Source of the DNA: an uncultured Rhodospirillales bacterium
GTDB taxonomy: Bacteria; Pseudomonadota; Alphaproteobacteria; Acetobacterales; Acetobacteraceae
Length of the DNA stretch: 12,622 bases
NCBI GenBank assembly: GCA_903844785.1
Contig: CAIMVB010000001.1
Location: 1-12,622 of the forward strand
Direction: 5' to 3'
The stretch's first letter is position 1. Every line of letters starts with the position of its first letter. This document shows, piece after piece, positions 1 through 9,500 of the stretch. The notes beneath the pieces are model-generated. The model was not told the origin of the DNA. It saw nothing but the letters and a program-made list of their open reading frames with translations, and searched no databases. Both the position numbers and the translations under genes were made by a program.

Positions 1-128
1 GCATCTGGTCCGGCGGCCAATGCCGCCGGATCGGATGGTGCGATATTGGAAATGACAAAGGTCAGGCAGACCAGCCCGAACAGCATCAGCCCCGCAAGGC
101 CGATGCGGCGTAGGATATAGCCTGCCAC
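1..128 (-). CDS. ABC transporter permease, DppB type (N-terminal part only)
   Basis: The first 42 codons of an inner-membrane permease of the dipeptide/oligopeptide/nickel ABC importer family are visible; the rest lies beyond the left edge. The start is GTG at 128-126. The reading begins MAGYILRRIGLAGLMLFG and continues through LVCLTFVISNIAPSDPAAL. This is the usual DppB opening: a short basic cytoplasmic tip (YILRRIG), a first hydrophobic helix at about residues 10-30, then a P-x-D-P-A-like turn into the periplasmic loop. It follows the solute-binding protein gene by 7 bp on the same strand, the normal order for such importers, so the two should be co-transcribed and work together. No strong Shine-Dalgarno is seen before the GTG, so translation may depend on coupling to the upstream gene. 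The family call is firm; the substrate is not knowable from this fragment. Confidence 0.85.
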   Translation of the reverse strand, partial: MAGYILRRIGLAGLMLFGLVCLTFVISNIAPSDPAALAAGPD

Positions 129-135
129 CCGTTAT

Positions 136-1728
136 TCAGCCCACGGCCCAAAGGGGATAGAAATCAATCTCACCCGTGAAACGGACAGGGCTGAAGGTGA
201 AGCCACGCACATAATCGCGCCGCGCCCAGAGCCGGTTCGCCACCATGCCGAAAAGTTCCGGTTGATCTTCGACGATCTGTGTCTGAATGCGGGCATAAAG
301 CGCCATACGCTTGGCGTTATCAGTCTCGCCGCGTGCCTCGTCGATCATGCGGCTAACCTCGGCATTGTCGTAATGCGCGGTGCCGTAATAAAGGCCCCAT
401 GACGAACGATGGTATTGATAGGCCACGGTATCCGGATCGGTGCCCACAGGTGTCACGTAGATCGACATCATATTCGGCGATGTTTCGGGCTTGGAGCCGC
501 GGCTGGTCATGGTAGGCCAGGGTTGGCCCACGATATTCACCCGAATATCCAGGGCGCGGAGGCTATCCAACAGTGCAAGGCCGATCCGGCGCGCATCTTC
601 AAGCCCTGCCACATGGACATATTCAAGTTCGATGCCACCATTGGGGAAGCGGGACCGGCGCAGAAAATCCCGCGCCTTGTCGAGATCCTTGCGCGGAATG
701 CCGGGGACATTGATATGGCCCGCCATGGAACCCGGAAAGGGGCTCGTCATCAGCGTTGCTGCACCGTTGTGGATGGTCAGCAATGACTCATAATCGAAGG
801 CATAGGCGATGGCCTTGCGCAGGTTAATGTCGGCGGTGGGGCCTTGTTGGCAATTGAACTTGATGCCGAAGGTAGTCGAACCCTTGTGGTTTTCGACCAC
901 CACGCCCGGCACGCGCGCCAGTTGTTCAAGATCGTCGGGCGTAAGGTTGGTGATGATATCCGCCTCGCGCCGCTGTAACGCGGCCTTGCGTGGCGCTGCT
1001 TCGCGGATGATGCGGTAGATGATGCCCGACAGCCGATCATTGCCGGCCATGGGCCAGCCCTTCCAATAATCCGGTACGACGTCGAGGTGAATGAGCGTAT
1101 TGCCGTCAAAGCGGCGGAGCTTGAAGGGGCCGGAACCAGCGCCATTTTCGGTCAGCCATTTGCGGCCAAGGTCATTACCGTCCTGATTCGCCATTACTTG
1201 GCGAGGATTCACAATGTACCACCAAGGCACATAGGAAAGGAACGGCGCAAAAGGGCGTTCAAGCGTGAAGCGTACCGTGTGCGCATTCACCGCCACGATT
1301 TTCTCTGGCAGGAGAAAATCTTTCAGCATCCAGGCAATGCCGGCATTCAGTCGCAAGCCACGCTCAAAAGAAAAGCGCACCGCTTCCGCATCCACCGGGT
1401 CGCCATTATGGAACTTCGCGTTACCTACCAGATGGAAAGTATAGGTGAGGCCATCGGCTGAAACCTCATGCCGTTCCGCAAGCCAGGGCACAATGCGTGG
1501 CGGATCGCCCTCGTACTTCAACAGCGCATCATAGACGCCCTGTTGGATCATGCGCGTTGACCAATCATAGCGCACATGCGGGTCCAGCACCGGCACCTGC
1601 TGATTACCGGAAAAGACCAGCACCTTGCGGTTGCCATCGCGCTCAAAAGCCCAGGAAATGCCTGGTGCGCCCAAGCCAAGCGCTGCAGCCCCAGCAAGCA
1701 AGCCGCGACGAGAAGGATGATCAATCAT
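136..1728 (-). CDS. ABC transporter substrate-binding protein, family 5 (DppA/OppA-like)
   Basis: This is a 530-aa periplasmic binding protein, the usual size for the SBP_bac_5 family, which delivers peptides or other small solutes to a DppBC-type permease. Residues 1-28 form a probable Tat signal: a twin arginine in SRRGLLAG (residues 6-13), a small hydrophobic stretch and a likely cleavage after ISWA. The mature part shows the family signature: VPVLDPHVRYD near 46-54, GVYDALLKYEG near 64-74, PWLAERHEVSADGLTYTFHL near 81-100 and KFHNGDPVDAEAVRFSFER near 105-123. The ATG at 1728 overlaps the TGA of the upstream hydantoinase fusion in an ATGA tetranucleotide, so translation is probably coupled. 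The permease starts 7 bp downstream. Its position behind an ATP-dependent amide/lactam hydrolase suggests that the transported compound is that enzyme's substrate or precursor. The substrate itself cannot be read from the sequence. Confidence 0.93.
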   Translation of the reverse strand: MIDHPSRRGLLAGAAALGLGAPGISWAFERDGNRKVLVFSGNQQVPVLDPHVRYDWSTRMIQQGVYDALLKYEGDPPRIVPWLAERHEVSADGLTYTFHLVGNAKFHNGDPVDAEAVRFSFERGLRLNAGIAWMLKDFLLPEKIVAVNAHTVRFTLERPFAPFLSYVPWWYIVNPRQVMANQDGNDLGRKWLTENGAGSGPFKLRRFDGNTLIHLDVVPDYWKGWPMAGNDRLSGIIYRIIREAAPRKAALQRREADIITNLTPDDLEQLARVPGVVVENHKGSTTFGIKFNCQQGPTADINLRKAIAYAFDYESLLTIHNGAATLMTSPFPGSMAGHINVPGIPRKDLDKARDFLRRSRFPNGGIELEYVHVAGLEDARRIGLALLDSLRALDIRVNIVGQPWPTMTSRGSKPETSPNMMSIYVTPVGTDPDTVAYQYHRSSWGLYYGTAHYDNAEVSRMIDEARGETDNAKRMALYARIQTQIVEDQPELFGMVANRLWARRDYVRGFTFSPVRFTGEIDFYPLWAVG

Positions 1729-4700
1729 AGTGAGCCCCCGGTGGTTGTTGCCAATGCACTAGCCGCGTCTTTGCCTTCTGCCCGCCGCCGCGCGGTGGCG
1801 ACAGCATCAATGCGACCATCAGCGCCAAGTATAACGCCATAATCATGTTTGGCGCCTTCTGGCGTAATATAATCATCATCCAGATCGGTTTGCACAGCCT
1901 CAATTGGCCGCTGCCAGGGTTCACCAAAGCCCGAGCCGCCAGCAATTCTGCCTTCAATCTCCGTCTTTGGGTCCGTCAGCGCGACCATTTCGCCATTGCC
2001 GACATCACGTGCTGTTGTATCGTCCAGGCCCTTCACCGCGCCTTTGCCGGGCGCACCTGGACGGCCACCGAAAAGCCCCTCCGGCTTCAGCCCAACGCCT
2101 TCGGGGTAGAGCCCAACCATGATCGGTTCATTGCCTGCCGCAAGCCGACGCGCCCGCATGCGCTGGCCAAGCCCGCCACGCTGGCGACCAGCCCCGCCAC
2201 TATCGGCGACCAGCCCCTTTTCCATCACCAGCACCGGCATGCGCGATTCTAACAGTTCCACCGGTGTATTGGCCGCGCTGGTTGGAAAAAGCAGTCCGGA
2301 CTTGCCATCCGCCTTGGAAGAAGCACCCTGGCCGCCGCCCATGAAGAAATGGTCTGACGCCACGCGCCCCTGCATATTCCGACCATAAAAGCCAAAGGAT
2401 TTCGGCAGCCCGGTGAAGGCTTGCACCTTATCGGGAATGGCGGGTGCCAGCGCGCGATAAAGGTTGGGTCCCAGGAACCAGGACAGCCTAGTGCGATAGG
2501 CCACCGCGGCCGGCGGCTTGCAATTCAGTGCCGAGCCTTCAGGGGCAACCACGCTGATGGGCGCATAACAACCCGCATTGCCACGCACACCCGGTGTCAA
2601 CATGCATTTGATGGGATAGGAGGAATGCGCGGCAGTAACATTCATAGTGCAATTAAGCCCACCACGCGGCAGCGTGGGTGGTGCCTCCACATGCTCCACA
2701 TGAATGGTCTCGCCCTTTTTATGGACGCGTACGCGGTAGCGCAGCGGTTCACCCAGTGGGCGATTTTCAATCTCACTTTCGTAAACGCCATCGGGCACGG
2801 CGCGGATGGCGGCACGGGTGGCCGCCTCACTCCGGCCTTGCACCACGGCGGCCAGCGCGGCCAAATCTTGCAACCCGTATTCTTCCATGAAGGCTACCAG
2901 ACGCTGTGCACCAAGCGCATTGGCCGTCACCATGGATTCGATATCGCCCAAGACTTGGTCACTATTGCGGATATTCGCGGCCAGAAGCCTAAACAGTGAC
3001 CGATCAGGCTTCCCTGCCTCATACAATTTCATGGGCGGGATCTGCACGCCTTCATCATAGATTTCGCGCGCCGCCAGGGGGTCTTTTACACCACCAATGT
3101 CACTGACATGACCAACCGTACCCATCAGCGCCACCACACGGCCTTGGTGGAAAACAGGCGTAACCAAGGCGATATCAAACAAATGCCCCGCACAAAGCCA
3201 AGGATCGTTTGTCACCAATACATCGCCGGGCTCCAATGTCTCAGCCGGGAAATGCTCAAGCAGCGCCTTCACGCAGCGTGTCAGGGTCAGGTTGAAAAGC
3301 GGCATCGCGCGCGGTGAATGCGCCAACGGATTACCTTGCGGGTCCAGAATTTCATTCGCAAAATCCTGTGCTTCGGCAATAATCAGGGAATAGGCCGTGC
3401 GGCAAACGGTCTGCCACATCTCCTCAACAATGGAGATCAAGCGCGACCACATGATCTCCAACCCGATGGGATCGGCCTCAATACGCGCCTTGGCTGCCTC
3501 CAACGCCATGCCTGGCGTTACCAATGCCTCGGACCTTACCGCAGCCCCCACAGCGATGCGCAAATTGAGAACGGCATCCACCGTCAGCTGATCGCCCGGC
3601 GCGATGATGGTGGTGGCCTCCCGCTCCTCGATAATGGCGGGGCCAGCCAGGCTTTGTCCGGGTTTGAGGCGGTAGCGATCATAGACAGGCGTGTCGTGGA
3701 AGGAACCATCGAACCAAGCGGGCCGATTGCCTTTCAACGCTGTCCCTTCCCCGGCGGCCGCACCAACCGCGCCGGAGACAACGATCTCAGGTTCAGGCGA
3801 AACCACGCGCACACGTAGTGATAGAAGCTCAATCTCAGCACCTTCGACTACACGGGTGTAAAGGCGCTGATAGGTTTCGATGAAACGCGCACGGATATCG
3901 GGCAGGCGGGATGCGTCAATCATGCCATCGGGCAGGGGCACCATGATTTGATGCAATTGCCCAACCATGCGCATTTCTGCCGCACGTTCCACGCGCATGT
4001 TATCTTCAGCGACACCCGCAGCGCGCAGCCGTGAGCGTCCGTCCGCTTCAAGCGCGGCTAGCGCTACCGCTATTGCGGTAAAATCAGCGGTCTCGCCAAG
4101 AGGCGTGATGATGCTGCGAGAGGTTTCGAAGGCCAAGGGTGCAGCCAAAAAGCCAAGTGCCGAAGCGGCACCCGAAGCGGGCGGCACCAGAATTTCCCTG
4201 ATGCCCAGAATACGCGCCACGCGCGCCGCATGCGCCGGCCCCGCGCCACCGAAGGCAACCATGGCATAGCGTCGCGGGTCGCGGCCCTTTTCGACCAAAT
4301 GCACGCGCGTTGCGCCCGCCATGGCCTCACAGACTACGGCATGGACGCCCCAGGCGGCTTCGATGGCAGACAGGCCGAGCCTTTCACCCAAGCGTGCCAG
4401 CGCCTGTTCCGCCGCTGCGCGATCAAGCGACATGGTGCCACCCAGGAAGAAGTCCGGATCATAATATCCAAGCAGCAGATTCGCATCTGTCACGGTCGCG
4501 CGTGTTCCACCGCGCCCATAACAAGCAGGGCCAGGATTGGCGCCCGCCGAATGGGGGCCAACCTTGATCAGCCCGGTTTCATCCACATCAGCGATAGAAC
4601 CGCCGCCGGCTCCGATTTCGATCATATCAACCACAGGCGCGCGGATCGGCAGGCCAGAGCCGCGCTTGAAGCGATGTACGCGCGCTGCTTCCATCATGGG

Positions 4701-5633
4701 CGCCACTTCGGCGCGGCCATTTTCAATCAGGCAAGATTTTGCGGTAGTGCCGCCCATATCGAAAGCCAGCGCATCAGGCAGACCCGCGGCACGAGCGAAT
4801 AGAACAGTAGCCAAAGCGCCACCGGCGGGTCCGGATTCCAGCAGGCGGATGGGAAAGGCGCGCGCCACCGCAGGCGCGCAAAGCCCACCATCAGACTGCA
4901 TGAGCCGCAAGGTGCCTTTGAAGTCCAATGCCTCCATTTCGCGCAGTAGGCGGCCCAGATAGCGGTCCATCAATGGCTGCACAAAGGCGTTGGCGCAGGT
5001 GGTGACACTGCGTTCATATTCACGAATCTCAGGCGCCACTTCACTTGATAGGCTGATGGAAATATCGGGAAAGGCAGTGCGCAGAATGGCAGCCGCTTCC
5101 TGTTCATGTGCCGGGTTGGCATAGGCATGCAGAAAGCAGATGGCGATGGCGCCGCAGCCATCCGCGACCAAGCGCGCCCCGGCGGCCCTCACCTCATCGC
5201 CATCAAGTGGCGCAATCTCTACCCCGTCATGCGTGACGCGTTCGGTGATTTCGATACGGTGCCGCCGCGGTACGATAGGGTCCGGAAATTTCAGGAAAAG
5301 ATCGTAGATATCGTAGCGCTGTTCGATGCCAAGTTCCAGCACGTCACGAAAACCACGCGTAGTCAGAAGCCCAGTGGAAGCGCCACGCCGTTCGATCAGC
5401 GCATTGGTAACAAGTGTGGTGCCGTGGAGAATTTCGCCAAGATCTGAAACGGCAATCCCCGCCTTTGCGGTGATGGCGCGGATACCTGTCAGCGCGCCCT
5501 CAGCGGGGTCTTCTGGTGTGGTCAGGCATTTATACAGGGTTATGCCGCCATTCGTTGCGTCGAGCAAAACGAAGTCGGTGAATGTGCCGCCAATGTCAAA
5601 GCCAAGGCGGTAGCGTGTGAAAGAAATCGGCAC
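1725..5633 (-). CDS. Hydantoinase/oxoprolinase A-B fusion protein
   Basis: This large cytoplasmic enzyme joins a HyuA-type ATPase half to a HyuB-type half, the layout of bacterial and eukaryotic 5-oxoprolinases and of ATP-dependent N-methylhydantoinase-like enzymes. From the GTG at 5633 it has 1302 residues, close to the usual 1200-1300. The A half covers about 1-715: the phosphate-binding GFDIGGTFTDF near 11-21, HGTTLVTNALIERRGA near 70-85, the second phosphate loop AFDMGGTTAKSC near 290-301, IEIGAGGGSIADVD near 338-351 and GPACYGRGGT near 368-377. The B half begins near 722 (GLEIMWSRLISIVEE) and carries VTNDPWLCAGHLFDIALVTP near 807-826. Reading could extend to a TTG at 5660. I prefer the GTG because AGCAGGG lies 6-7 bases upstream and little precedes the DIGGT loop. 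It heads the operon with the binding protein and permease. Exact substrate (oxoproline, hydantoin, lactam or other) is unknown. Confidence 0.92.
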   Translation of the reverse strand: MPISFTRYRLGFDIGGTFTDFVLLDATNGGITLYKCLTTPEDPAEGALTGIRAITAKAGIAVSDLGEILHGTTLVTNALIERRGASTGLLTTRGFRDVLELGIEQRYDIYDLFLKFPDPIVPRRHRIEITERVTHDGVEIAPLDGDEVRAAGARLVADGCGAIAICFLHAYANPAHEQEAAAILRTAFPDISISLSSEVAPEIREYERSVTTCANAFVQPLMDRYLGRLLREMEALDFKGTLRLMQSDGGLCAPAVARAFPIRLLESGPAGGALATVLFARAAGLPDALAFDMGGTTAKSCLIENGRAEVAPMMEAARVHRFKRGSGLPIRAPVVDMIEIGAGGGSIADVDETGLIKVGPHSAGANPGPACYGRGGTRATVTDANLLLGYYDPDFFLGGTMSLDRAAAEQALARLGERLGLSAIEAAWGVHAVVCEAMAGATRVHLVEKGRDPRRYAMVAFGGAGPAHAARVARILGIREILVPPASGAASALGFLAAPLAFETSRSIITPLGETADFTAIAVALAALEADGRSRLRAAGVAEDNMRVERAAEMRMVGQLHQIMVPLPDGMIDASRLPDIRARFIETYQRLYTRVVEGAEIELLSLRVRVVSPEPEIVVSGAVGAAAGEGTALKGNRPAWFDGSFHDTPVYDRYRLKPGQSLAGPAIIEEREATTIIAPGDQLTVDAVLNLRIAVGAAVRSEALVTPGMALEAAKARIEADPIGLEIMWSRLISIVEEMWQTVCRTAYSLIIAEAQDFANEILDPQGNPLAHSPRAMPLFNLTLTRCVKALLEHFPAETLEPGDVLVTNDPWLCAGHLFDIALVTPVFHQGRVVALMGTVGHVSDIGGVKDPLAAREIYDEGVQIPPMKLYEAGKPDRSLFRLLAANIRNSDQVLGDIESMVTANALGAQRLVAFMEEYGLQDLAALAAVVQGRSEAATRAAIRAVPDGVYESEIENRPLGEPLRYRVRVHKKGETIHVEHVEAPPTLPRGGLNCTMNVTAAHSSYPIKCMLTPGVRGNAGCYAPISVVAPEGSALNCKPPAAVAYRTRLSWFLGPNLYRALAPAIPDKVQAFTGLPKSFGFYGRNMQGRVASDHFFMGGGQGASSKADGKSGLLFPTSAANTPVELLESRMPVLVMEKGLVADSGGAGRQRGGLGQRMRARRLAAGNEPIMVGLYPEGVGLKPEGLFGGRPGAPGKGAVKGLDDTTARDVGNGEMVALTDPKTEIEGRIAGGSGFGEPWQRPIEAVQTDLDDDYITPEGAKHDYGVILGADGRIDAVATARRRAEGKDAASALATTTGGSL

Positions 5634-5704
5634 CGGGACCCTGCTGCTTTGGTGTATCAAGGAAGGCTATCGGGTGGCTGCAATTAAGGCAAGTAGTTCC
5701 GGGT

Positions 5705-5718
5705 TGGATTTGCCCCGA
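5705..5718 (-). mobile_element. Probable IS3-family terminal end (short)
   Basis: Just past the final stop of the transposase remnant the plus strand reads TGGATTTGCCCCGATC. A 5'-TG...CCCC terminal sequence placed within about 20 bp of the transposase stop is what IS3-family right ends look like, so the element probably ended near 5705. The matching left end is missing: the other side of the remnant is joined to amidase sequence. The hydantoinase start codon is only about 70 bp away, so the element lies where that operon's promoter would be expected. The exact boundary is inferred, because no target duplication can be seen. Confidence 0.4.
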
Positions 5719-5973
5719 TCAAACCGGACACACGGCTCGGTTGGCCAACTGGCTTGCTATGAACTCACGTGGCGAGCGCATGCGCAAGCCCTAATGCCGG
5801 TGGCTGTTGTTGTACTCCTTGAACCTGGCGGATAGCTGCTGCAGGACCAAGATGGTATCTTACGCTGGGTCCATGCGGGCATAGTCGCGTTTCAGGGTTT
5901 TGGCGAAGGCCTCGAAGACGCCGTTGCTCTCCGGGCTACGGACCGGCGTAAAGCATGGAACAAGGTTGAGCAC
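5719..5973 (-). pseudogene. IS3-family transposase (OrfB) C-terminal remnant
   Basis: The fragment keeps the last 84 or so codons of an IS3-type DDE integrase. It reads VLNLVPCFTPVRSPESNG, then VFEAFAKTLKRDYARMDPA, a TAA stop at 5862-5860, DTILVLQQLSARFKEYNNSHRH, a TAG at 5793-5791, and GLRMRSPREFIASQLANR before a terminal TGA at 5721-5719. SPESNG holds the catalytic glutamate of the DDE triad, and GLRMRSPREF is the conserved tail motif. The whole fragment stays in one frame, so it was inactivated by nonsense changes and by loss of everything upstream. The upstream edge, near 5973, is fused to the amidase remnant: the codons for SSGGSAP of the amidase run directly into VLNLVPCF of the transposase. 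It is inactive and dead on the protein level. Family assignment is confident; the IS subgroup is not determined. Confidence 0.85.
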
Positions 5974-6312
5974 TGGGGCAGAACCACCAGAAGATTCCAC
6001 GGGTTGCGCGTAACACCAAAGACCAGACCATCCGTCAGGCCCTTGACGCCAAATTCCGGCGTCCTGGTTTTGCGAATATAACAGCGCCCGCATCACGCAA
6101 CAGCGGCACCAATACATCGTCCTGGATGGCGGAAGCCGCATCCGCAAAAAACGCCGAACCAAGCCGCCTGGGCGTGCCACGCAGATCCAGCAAATCCCTG
6201 ATACTGATCGGCACACCATGCAGGGGGTAAGCGGCGCACCCTTCATCACCGCCTATTCGGCGCGCTGTGCTGCTTCCAGCGCGTCTTCATCCAATATGGC
6301 CGTGGACGAGGG
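5974..6312 (-). pseudogene. Amidase-signature enzyme, internal fragment
   Basis: Across three frames the minus strand gives the N-terminal third of an amidase-signature hydrolase. First comes ILDEDALEAAQRAE, then a TAG at 6255-6253 and AVMKGAPLTP. After a one-base loss in the C run around 6223-6227, LHGVPISIRDLLDLRG and AFFADAASAIQDDVLVPLLR follow, ending DAGAVIF. A second one-base loss near 6070 restores KTRTPEFGVKGLTDGLVFG and VTRNPWN. A short deletion then leads into SSGGSAP, the remains of the glycine/serine signature that carries the nucleophile. Family members normally have Lys in the VPISIKD position (catalytic Lys of the Ser-Ser-Lys triad); here it is Arg. The C-terminal two thirds are gone, replaced by the IS3 fragment. 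Amidases of this family release ammonia from amides or ureido acids, which fits a neighbourhood of hydantoinase-type enzymes. It is certainly non-functional. Confidence 0.8.
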
Positions 6313-6585
6313 GTATTTGTCAAAACTATGCTATGGACCAAGCGTATTAAAGGCCACGTCGGATCCACCGTAAGGATCCGGCGAGTCCGCTATCGTCAGC
6401 GTGTCCGTGGTCAAATGATTTGAGCCCAAGCGGCGAACTGAACGACGGAGTATCTGCCTCATCTGAGGTCTAGTTTGCGCGACGGTTAGGCGGCTGCATC
6501 AAGCAACGCTTGAACATCGTCAGAATGACCACATAACTCAGCATAAAATTTTTAGAGTCACCATGGTCAGTTAACAGCAGGAACT
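6313..6585. other. Gene-free stretch with scraps of coding-like sequence
   Basis: No intact gene lies here. On the minus strand 6402-6331 is open and reads TLTIADSPDPYGGSDVAF followed by NTLGP and a TAG; it looks like protein rather than noise but I cannot name a family. A second open piece, 6551-6486, ends GHSDDVQALLDAAA and a TAA and is too short to judge. A small inverted repeat, CGGATCC at 6360-6366 and GGATCCG at 6374-6380, surrounds a 7-base loop without a following T tract, so it is not a convincing terminator. The second hydantoinase fusion ends at 6586; no clear terminator follows it. Confidence 0.4.
6402..6427 (+). repeat. IS-like end repeat, copy A
   Basis: The plus strand reads TGTCCGTGGT followed by CAAATGATTTGAG and CCC. 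The same string, with few changes, recurs on the opposite strand near 11554 and 11897, and a weaker form occurs at 11273. A shared TGTC terminus and CAAATGATTTGAG core in four places suggest ends of one insertion-sequence family. Here only a single end is seen, with the presumed element body to the right. I cannot assign the IS family. Confidence 0.5.
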
Positions 6586-9500
6586 TTAATTTGGCTTGCC
6601 ATATCCACCCCCGCCAGGAGTCGCAATGCCGACGATGTCACCTGGCCTGAGCGTAAAGGGGCTGTTCTTGATATCAATCGCCGCTGCATTGATAGAAACT
6701 ACGCCGCAGACACCCGATCCACCCCCAAGAATTCCTTGCGCAGGCGCTCGTGTTCTTTCGGCATTGAAACCGATCGAGAATGGCCCCCCTTCAAGAATGA
6801 GATGAGCCTGCTCTAGCCCGTCTCCCCCCCTGTTTAGCCCCTGCCCACCAGAACCCTGGCGAATACGCCGATGCAATACCCTGATCGGCGCCTGTTGTTC
6901 GATCACTTCAACAGGTGTCGAGGAAACGTTTGAGGGCCAAGAAAGTGCTGTTTCACCAACCCCATGGGCAGTTGCACCCATGCCTCCATTAAAGAATGTT
7001 TTGAGCGCGAAGCGGGAGCCATCCTGACGCTGGCCTCGGAGCAGGAAGGACCAGATCGGGCTTCCCGTTGGCGCAATGACGCGATTGGGAATTGCGTCGG
7101 CTAAAGCACGGAGAACCAATGCTGGTAAATAGTGGCCCACCAATGCTCGATTACCACCGGAATAAGGCCAAACATGATTGACGATTGAACCCTCCGGCGC
7201 AATGAGCCTGATTGCTCGTTGAGACCCATCATTATTGGGGCTTTCAGGGTCGAGCACGCATTTCAAGGCATAGGCCGTAAAAGCAAAAGTGTAGCACCAA
7301 GCGACATTCAAGGCTGCCGGAATTTGTGCGGAGCTACCTGTATAATCGACCGTCACATTATCCGCTTCCAAAGTGATCTTTGCCTTCAAGCGTATTGGTA
7401 CGCCATCCATGCCATCAGTTTCCTCCTCGGCGGTCCAGCTTCCTTGGGGCAGTATTGCTAGCGCCTGTCGAACCGCCTTGTCTGTACGATCAAAGCTGGC
7501 CGCAGCGAATTTCTCGAAATCAGGAAGTTGCCAATCTATGAGAAGTTTCTCAACGCGCCTTCTCACCAAGTCCAGGGCTGCCATTTGCCCGTACAGATCG
7601 CCAAGAACCTCTTCTGGGGCGCGTACGTTCTTCGCCAAAAGTGCAAGGATGGATTGATCCAGCACTCCCTTACGCGCGAGCTTTAAGGGTGGAATCTGAA
7701 ATCCTTCCTCATGCACATCGGCAATACGCTGCGCGCCACTTCTGCCGCCGATATCAGGCGCATGCGCGGTACTGGCAGCAAAAGCAACAATTTTTCCCTG
7801 TTGGAAAATAGGCACCGCGAGGCTGATATCGGCCAAATGTCCCGTGCCCCACCAAGGATCATTGGTGATCAGTATGTCACCATCCGCGATATCTTTTTTG
7901 AAGACAGCGACGAAGTGTTCCACCGTTCGCGGCAGGCTGCCGATGAAGCTGGGGATGGATTTATGCCCCTGTGCCAGTAGCTTACCACCCGCATCCGTTA
8001 TCACCACCGAAAAATCGTCAGATTCACGGACGACGGTGGAAAATGCGCTGCGCACTAGCGTGGCGGATGCTTCGTCCACCACACCGATCAATCGGCGCCA
8101 AAGCACCTCTGTAGTCACAGAATCGAAATCACCTGCGCGTGCGGCTTCTGATTCAAGATTGATGATGCCGATCCCCATAATCGAGGATTTCGCGATATCA
8201 CGCGGGCCAAGCACCAAGGTAGAACCGGATTGCGCCACTAGGGCGGGCCCCTCTATCTCTGCCTGCGATTCGCTCCAAACCAGCCTTTTCGCAGTGAGTG
8301 TTGACCCAAGGGTGGAGATGATGTCCTGCGTTGAGGTGTGCGTTACAAGCTTCGCTTCGCTGAGAGTGAGGGGGCTTTGGTCATCTACCAGAGGTAATGT
8401 CGCCACAAGTCGCAGCGCCACTATCTCCACTTCTGCCCAATCTATAGTGCGAGCAAAGATGCGTTCATAGGCGGCACGAAAAGCCTCAAGAATTTGATGG
8501 GTGTCCCCGTAGGGGCCGTTCGGCAAGGCCACCTCAATTTCAAAACCTTGCCCGATATAGCGCATATCTGCACTGCGCCTGATAGTGAAATCACCCTGTT
8601 GCGGGGGCGCATTCAGTGTGATGCCTGCCTCTAATTCGGTGAAGGCAGCCTCGATTTTCGCGCCAGTAAGTTGCGCTAAAGCCTGGCCAAGAAAAACGGA
8701 ACGGTCCATTCTTAACGGGGCGAGACAAAGCCCAATAGCTGAGGCGACACCAGCGGCAGGCGGGCAGACCATGGTCCCGATACCAAGTTTACGCGCCACC
8801 TCCGCGCCATGCAGCGGGCCACCGCCGCCCGTGACGACCAAAGCAAGTTTTTCAGGCTCAACCCCGCGTTCCGCCGCATGAACGCGCGCGGCCGACGCCA
8901 TATTTTCATTCGCTAATTCCCGAATTCCGAGCGCAGTGAATGGTTCATTTAACGACAATTCCATCCCAAGACGGTTCAAACAATCGAAAGCCGCTCGCGC
9001 ATCCAGCTTCATTGTGCCTCCGGCGAAGTTCTCAGCATCGAGCAGGCCGAGTGCTAGATTTGCGTCAGTCAGGGTTGGCTCAAGTCCACCGCGCCCGTAG
9101 CAGGCCGGGCCGGGTTCCGAGCCTGCGCTACGCGGCCCAACTTTGAGTAGGCCAAGACCATCACGACGAGCGATTGAACCGCCACCAGCGCCGATTTCGA
9201 TCAAATCCACACTAGCAAGGCAAAGGGGCAGGCCGCTTTCAGGTATGAAGCGCTTTTCACGTGCGGCCTCAAACCGGCGTGCAATCAGTGGTGTGCCATT
9301 TTCAATGACGCAAAGTTTTGCGGTGGTGCCCCCTAGGTCAAGAGCAAGCAAGTCACTGATCCCCGCCTGACGCGCGAACCAGGCGGCTGCCAAAGCGCCA
9401 GCGGCAGGGCCGGATTCCAGCAATGCAATGGGGCTCTGTCGAGCTACGTCCAGGGGGGCGAGGCCGCCAGATGAAAGCATAAGATAAATGGGTGATGAGA

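Noticed and set aside
4070..4330. Overlapping and antisense open frames inside the two long fusion genes
   Set aside because: Many such frames exist on both strands, all explained by codon bias of the G+C-rich genes; none shows a domain or ribosome-binding site.
5633..5704. Sigma-70 promoter for the hydantoinase-transporter operon (TTGCAG, 17 bp, TTGATA)
   Set aside because: Both hexamers match the consensus poorly and such matches are expected by chance.
5860..6249. 129-residue open frame on the minus strand read as one gene
   Set aside because: Its first two thirds are the wrong frame of the amidase remnant and only its last third is transposase sequence, so it is a chimera of two pseudogenes, not a gene.
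6360..6380. CGGATCC/GGATCCG inverted repeat as terminator
   Set aside because: The stem is 7 bp but no T tract follows on either strand, and it lies within coding-like scrap.
6486..6551. Open piece ending GHSDDVQALLDAAA
   Set aside because: It is only 21 codons between stops, with no start and no recognisable family; it may be a gene tail but cannot be supported.
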